Source: Ga0077555 sp046154645
GTDB lineage: Bacteria > Pseudomonadota > Alphaproteobacteria > Rhizobiales > Hyphomicrobiaceae
NCBI GenBank assembly: GCA_046154645.1
Contig: JBJXDZ010000039.1
Span: 1 to 64,000 of the forward strand
Direction: 5' to 3'
DNA: 64,000 nucleotides
The position numbers were made by a program, and so were the translations under genes. Shown in pieces: positions 62,374 to 64,000 of this stretch (position 1 is its first letter; each line of letters begins with the position of its first letter). The notes below the pieces were generated by a model. The model was not told the DNA's origin. It worked only from the letters and a program-made list of their open reading frames with translations, and made no database searches.

Positions 62374-63792
62374 TCACACCGCCGGTTTGGCGAGCTTGGC
62401 CAGATCGTCCGTCGCGGCATTCAGCGCCTTGACGTACCGCTCCACGGCCTCGTCGGCCTCGGCGCGCGTCATGCTGAGCGGTGGCGAGAACGAGGTCACC
62501 TCGATGTAGGGCAGCGCGCGAGAGAGCACGCCGTGCTCGAAAGCCTTGGCGGCAACGACGCGATGGGCGCCGGCCTTGGGATCGAAGAAGCGCTTCTTGG
62601 CCTTGTCAGCGACGAACTCGACGGCATGCATCTGGCCGACGCCTCGGACATTGCCGACGAAGGGATGGTTGCCGACCCGCTCCTGCAGCAGCTTGAGGAG
62701 ATAGGGGCCAACCTCGGCCGCCTGTTGCACGAGCCCGTCACGCTCCATGATGGCGATGTTGGTGAGGCCAAGCGCAGCGCCAACAGGATGGCCCGAGTAG
62801 GTGAAGCCGTGCATGACCGGGCCGAATTCAGCCGAGGCGTTGGCGAGCACGTCCCAGATCTTGGTGGAAATGACGGACGCGGAGACGGGGAAGTAGGCCG
62901 ATGTGATGCCCTTGGCGAGCGTCACGATATCGGGCTTCAAATTCATGCCGCCGGTGGCGAACCAATGTCCGGTGCGCCCGAAGCCGGTGATCACCTCGTC
63001 AGCAATGAACAGGATGTCGTGCTTGTCCAACACCGCTTGGATTTTCTGGTAGTAGCCAGAGGGCGGAATGATGACGCCACCGGTGCCGAGGATCGGCTCG
63101 GCGATGAAGCCGCCGATCTTGTCGGCGCCTTCGCGCGTGATCACGGTTTCGATCTCGGCGACGAGGCGATTGCAGAACGATTCCTCGCTCTCGCCCGCCT
63201 GACCAAAGCGATAGTAATGCGGGCACGAGACGTGGATGACGTCGTGCATCGGCAGGTCCCAGGCCTTGTGATAGGCCGGGATGCCGGTGAGGCTGGCGGC
63301 GGCGAAGGTCAGCCCATGATAGCCGCCCATGCGCGCGATGATTTTCTTCTTCTCAGGCTTGCCGCGCAGATAATTGTAGTAACGCACCAGCTTGTAGTTG
63401 GTGTCGTTGGCATCCGAGCCGCCCATGCCGAAGAACACCTTGGAGAGGTGCGGCGCGTTCGACTGCTCGTGGAACAGCTTCAGCACCTTCTCGGCCAGGC
63501 GAATGGCGGGCTCGTTCGAGGTGCCGCCAAAGATGTGGTGATAGGCGAGGCTTTCGACGGCCTTCTTGGCGGTCTCCGCCATTTCGGGGCGGCCATAGCC
63601 GATGTTGACGCACCACAGGCCGGCGCCGCAATCGATGATGTCGCGGCCCTTCTGGTCCTTGACGCGCACGCCGCGGCCGTCGGAGACGATCAGCGGACCC
63701 TTTTTCATATGGTCGGCGATCGAGGTGTTGGGGTGGAACAGGCTCTCGCGGTCGATGTCCTCGAGCGAAAAATTGCGCTGCGCGTCGTCCAT
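62374..63792 (-). CDS. class III aminotransferase (omega-amino acid:pyruvate type)
   Basis: 472 residues from ATG 63792. PLP-fold type I: GMGGSDANDTNYKLVRYY, GYHGLTFAAASLTG, Asp in ADEVITGFGRTG and the PLP Lys in VTLAKGITSAY. This resembles beta-alanine or taurine-pyruvate aminotransferases of the Omega family. Complete. The 208 bp to the right window edge show no gene. Confidence 0.93.
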   Translation of the reverse strand: MDDAQRNFSLEDIDRESLFHPNTSIADHMKKGPLIVSDGRGVRVKDQKGRDIIDCGAGLWCVNIGYGRPEMAETAKKAVESLAYHHIFGGTSNEPAIRLAEKVLKLFHEQSNAPHLSKVFFGMGGSDANDTNYKLVRYYNYLRGKPEKKKIIARMGGYHGLTFAAASLTGIPAYHKAWDLPMHDVIHVSCPHYYRFGQAGESEESFCNRLVAEIETVITREGADKIGGFIAEPILGTGGVIIPPSGYYQKIQAVLDKHDILFIADEVITGFGRTGHWFATGGMNLKPDIVTLAKGITSAYFPVSASVISTKIWDVLANASAEFGPVMHGFTYSGHPVGAALGLTNIAIMERDGLVQQAAEVGPYLLKLLQERVGNHPFVGNVRGVGQMHAVEFVADKAKKRFFDPKAGAHRVVAAKAFEHGVLSRALPYIEVTSFSPPLSMTRAEADEAVERYVKALNAATDDLAKLAKPAV

Positions 63793-64000
63793 CTGGCTCT
63801 CCCTCGATACCTGGATCGGAAACGAAACTTGTTGGCCGACATAGTTTCTGAAAGCGAGCGCCTCGACAAGCCAAGATCGCAGTGACGGGGCGGATATCAA
63901 CTCGGGGCGGTGGCCGATTCATGTTGCACCGCGATGGCAACCCGTGGTCACGCCCATCACGATGTGTTGCAGATCACCATGCTGGCGGCGCTGCCTTGAC

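Noticed and set aside
61906..63885. 659-codon open frame on the plus strand over the aminotransferase
   Set aside because: Antisense to a clear class III aminotransferase and frame-shifted over nitronate monooxygenase; no motif.

Overview
This 64 kb window is a GC-rich, gene-dense stretch of bacterial chromosome that reads as an alphaproteobacterium, most likely Hyphomicrobiales (Rhizobiales). Pointers are a ZauP-ZapA-type gene pair, an EipB/DUF1849 envelope protein, an Omp25/Omp31-type porin-like barrel, a unimodular QueF, many SDR oxidoreductases and a dnaN-recF-gyrB block. The genus cannot be named from sequence alone. I see no rRNA, tRNA, prophage, insertion sequence or CRISPR array.

Layout. 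1-2747: a MarR regulator cut by the window edge, an OmpR-type response regulator and an EnvZ-like histidine kinase. 2863-9696: O-acetylhomoserine sulfhydrylase, two SDRs, a DHA2 drug exporter with an in-frame amber codon in its likely original N-terminus, a GhrA-like reductase and a small DUF2322-like protein. 9827-16816: replication, repair and division genes (gyrB, recF, dnaN, an SRAP/YedK protein, a ZauP-like coiled coil and zapA). 16866-28282: SIMPL protein, thiolase, GDPD, RidA, EipB, SDRs, a fasciclin protein, a metallo-beta-lactamase-fold hydrolase followed by a carboxymuconolactone decarboxylase-like protein and a secreted protein, aat, a periplasmic ClpP-fold protein and a small EF-hand-like secreted protein.

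28408-40655 is the most accessory-looking part. It holds three SDRs (one lacking the catalytic Tyr), a PanB homologue with altered metal ligands, a GntR regulator, a split thiamine-diphosphate decarboxylase (alpha and beta subunits), a PanE-type reductase, several unknown proteins and a SAF-domain dehydrogenase of the predicted homoserine dehydrogenase type. It looks catabolic, with 2-oxoacid or ketopantoate-like chemistry, rather than vitamin biosynthesis.

40868-51658: outer membrane protein, tadA, an RsuA/RluB pseudouridine synthase, rsmD, an EamA-type permease, a queuosine set (queC, a YhhQ-type transporter, queF), small secreted proteins, a thioesterase and thrS. 51659-63792: an 81-bp tandem duplication, modABC, truA, an ugpE-ugpC pair without ugpA or ugpB, rmlD, an esterase, a zinc metallopeptidase, an unknown 366-residue protein, nitronate monooxygenase and a class III aminotransferase. 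Start/stop overlaps (ATGA or GTGA) recur, so many gene pairs are probably translationally coupled.
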